A stretch of DNA of 14,141 nucleotides from Holophagaceae bacterium UBA706 (GTDB lineage Bacteria; Acidobacteriota; Holophagae; Holophagales; Holophagaceae): positions 1 through 14,141 of the forward strand of contig DBME01000357.1 of the NCBI GenBank assembly GCA_002298155.1, given 5' to 3'. Numbering within the stretch: the stretch's first letter is position 1; the number at the start of each line of letters is the position of its first letter. The notes under the pieces are model-generated. The model saw nothing but the letters and a program-made list of their open reading frames with translations. It made no database searches and had not been told where the DNA came from. Of the stretch, positions 13,521 to 14,141 are shown one piece after another. A program made the position numbers and the translations under genes.

Positions 13521-14141
13521 ATGGCACTCGTCCCCCCCAACGTCGCGTCCCTCCAGCCCTACATCCCCGGCAAGCCGATCGAGGAGGTCGAGCGCGAGTA
13601 CGGTGTGACCGGGGTGGCCAAGCTGGCCTCCAACGAGAACCCGCTGGGCCCGTCGCCCAGGGCGGTGGAGGCCGGGCGGGCGGCGCTGGCCCAGGTGAAC
13701 CTCTACCCGGACGGCGCGGCCTTCGCGCTCAAGAACGCGCTGGCGGAGCGGTACCAGGTGACGCCGGCCGAGGTGGTGATCGGCAACGGCTCCAACGAGC
13801 TGATCGAGCTGCTGGTCCGGACCTTCGTGCTGGACGGCGAGGAGGTGCTGGCCTCCGCCCAGAGCTTCGTCGCCTACAAGCTGGCGGCCGGCGCCCAGGG
13901 GCGGACGTTCATGGAGGCGCCCATGAAGGCGCGCTTCCACTACGACCTGGACGCCCTGAGGAAGCTGCTCACCCGCAAGACCAAGCTGATCTTCCTGGCC
14001 AACCCGGACAACCCGACCGGCACCTGGTTCACCGAGAAGGACCTGCTGCCCTTCCTGGACGCCGCCCCCAAGGACACGCTGGTGGTGCTGGACGAGGCCT
14101 ACTGCGAGTTCGTGGACGCGCCCGGCTACCAGGACTCGCTG
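13521..14141 (+). CDS. hisC: Histidinol-phosphate aminotransferase HisC, 5' part only
   Basis: The first 207 residues of a fold-type I PLP aminotransferase that is still open at the window edge. HisC converts imidazole-acetol phosphate and glutamate to histidinol phosphate in histidine synthesis. Typical text: SLQPYIPGKPIEEVEREYG, KLASNENPLGPSPRAV, NLYPDG, GNGSNELIELL, FLANPDNPTGTW and LDEAYCEF. The last two hold the Asn and Asp/Tyr residues that contact PLP. The PLP-binding lysine would lie beyond the end. The ATG at 13521 begins family-like sequence; no good ribosome site precedes it. The gap to accA is 132 nt with no other his genes in sight. Codon choice (12 of 29 Ala codons GCG, against 4 of 26 in era, counted by hand) differs from the genes to the left. 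The closest likeness I recall is myxobacterial HisC, unverified. A related aminotransferase is possible. Confidence 0.88.
   Translation, partial: MALVPPNVASLQPYIPGKPIEEVEREYGVTGVAKLASNENPLGPSPRAVEAGRAALAQVNLYPDGAAFALKNALAERYQVTPAEVVIGNGSNELIELLVRTFVLDGEEVLASAQSFVAYKLAAGAQGRTFMEAPMKARFHYDLDALRKLLTRKTKLIFLANPDNPTGTWFTEKDLLPFLDAAPKDTLVVLDEAYCEFVDAPGYQDSL

Overview
This looks like an ordinary chromosomal stretch from a high-GC Gram-negative bacterium. LpxA and FabZ imply lipid A synthesis, and several products carry export signals. The gene content and protein style would fit Acidobacteriota of the Holophaga/Geothrix kind, but that is recall, not a search, and is held loosely. I see no tRNA, rRNA, CRISPR array, transposase, phage gene or defence system, and no convincing undescribed multi-gene system.

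Layout. (1) 40-2270, minus strand: a NodU/CmcH-type carbamoyltransferase followed by a small exported protein of unknown function. (2) 2271-2668: a gene-free gap with a plausible promoter for the carbamoyltransferase and a ~160-nt imperfect palindrome. (3) 2669-3841, minus: a TrmA/RlmD-like RNA m5U methyltransferase with an Fe-S cysteine set, divergent from a GAF/HD-GYP phosphodiesterase-like protein (3915-5627, plus). (4) 5697-7865, plus: the compact block fabZ-lpxA-era with overlapping genes. (5) 7862-8608, minus: a CmoB-like methyltransferase whose stop codon interlocks with that of era. (6) 8609-8840: a divergent regulatory gap with a strong G-quadruplex-type tract and AT-rich sequence. 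(7) 8841-11776, plus: an exported M13 zinc metallopeptidase, a small cysteine-free carboxymuconolactone-decarboxylase-fold protein and a MobA-like nucleotidyltransferase, tightly packed and probably co-transcribed. (8) 11777-12325, minus: an exported protein of unknown function. (9) 12440-14141, plus: accA, whose reading frame breaks near its 3' end, then the first half of hisC, cut by the window edge.

Functional themes. FabZ and LpxA sit where fatty acid and lipid A synthesis compete for hydroxyacyl-ACP. AccA feeds the same pathway with malonyl-CoA but lies in a separate unit. Era (ribosome assembly) and the two RNA-type methyltransferases concern translation. The HD-GYP protein points to cyclic-di-GMP signalling.

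The right end deserves caution. accA carries a frameshift, and codon choice changes inside the gene and stays changed through hisC. This suggests sequence error, a recombination junction or a chimeric assembly near the end of the window. Most long antisense reading frames here are by-products of high GC and were left out.
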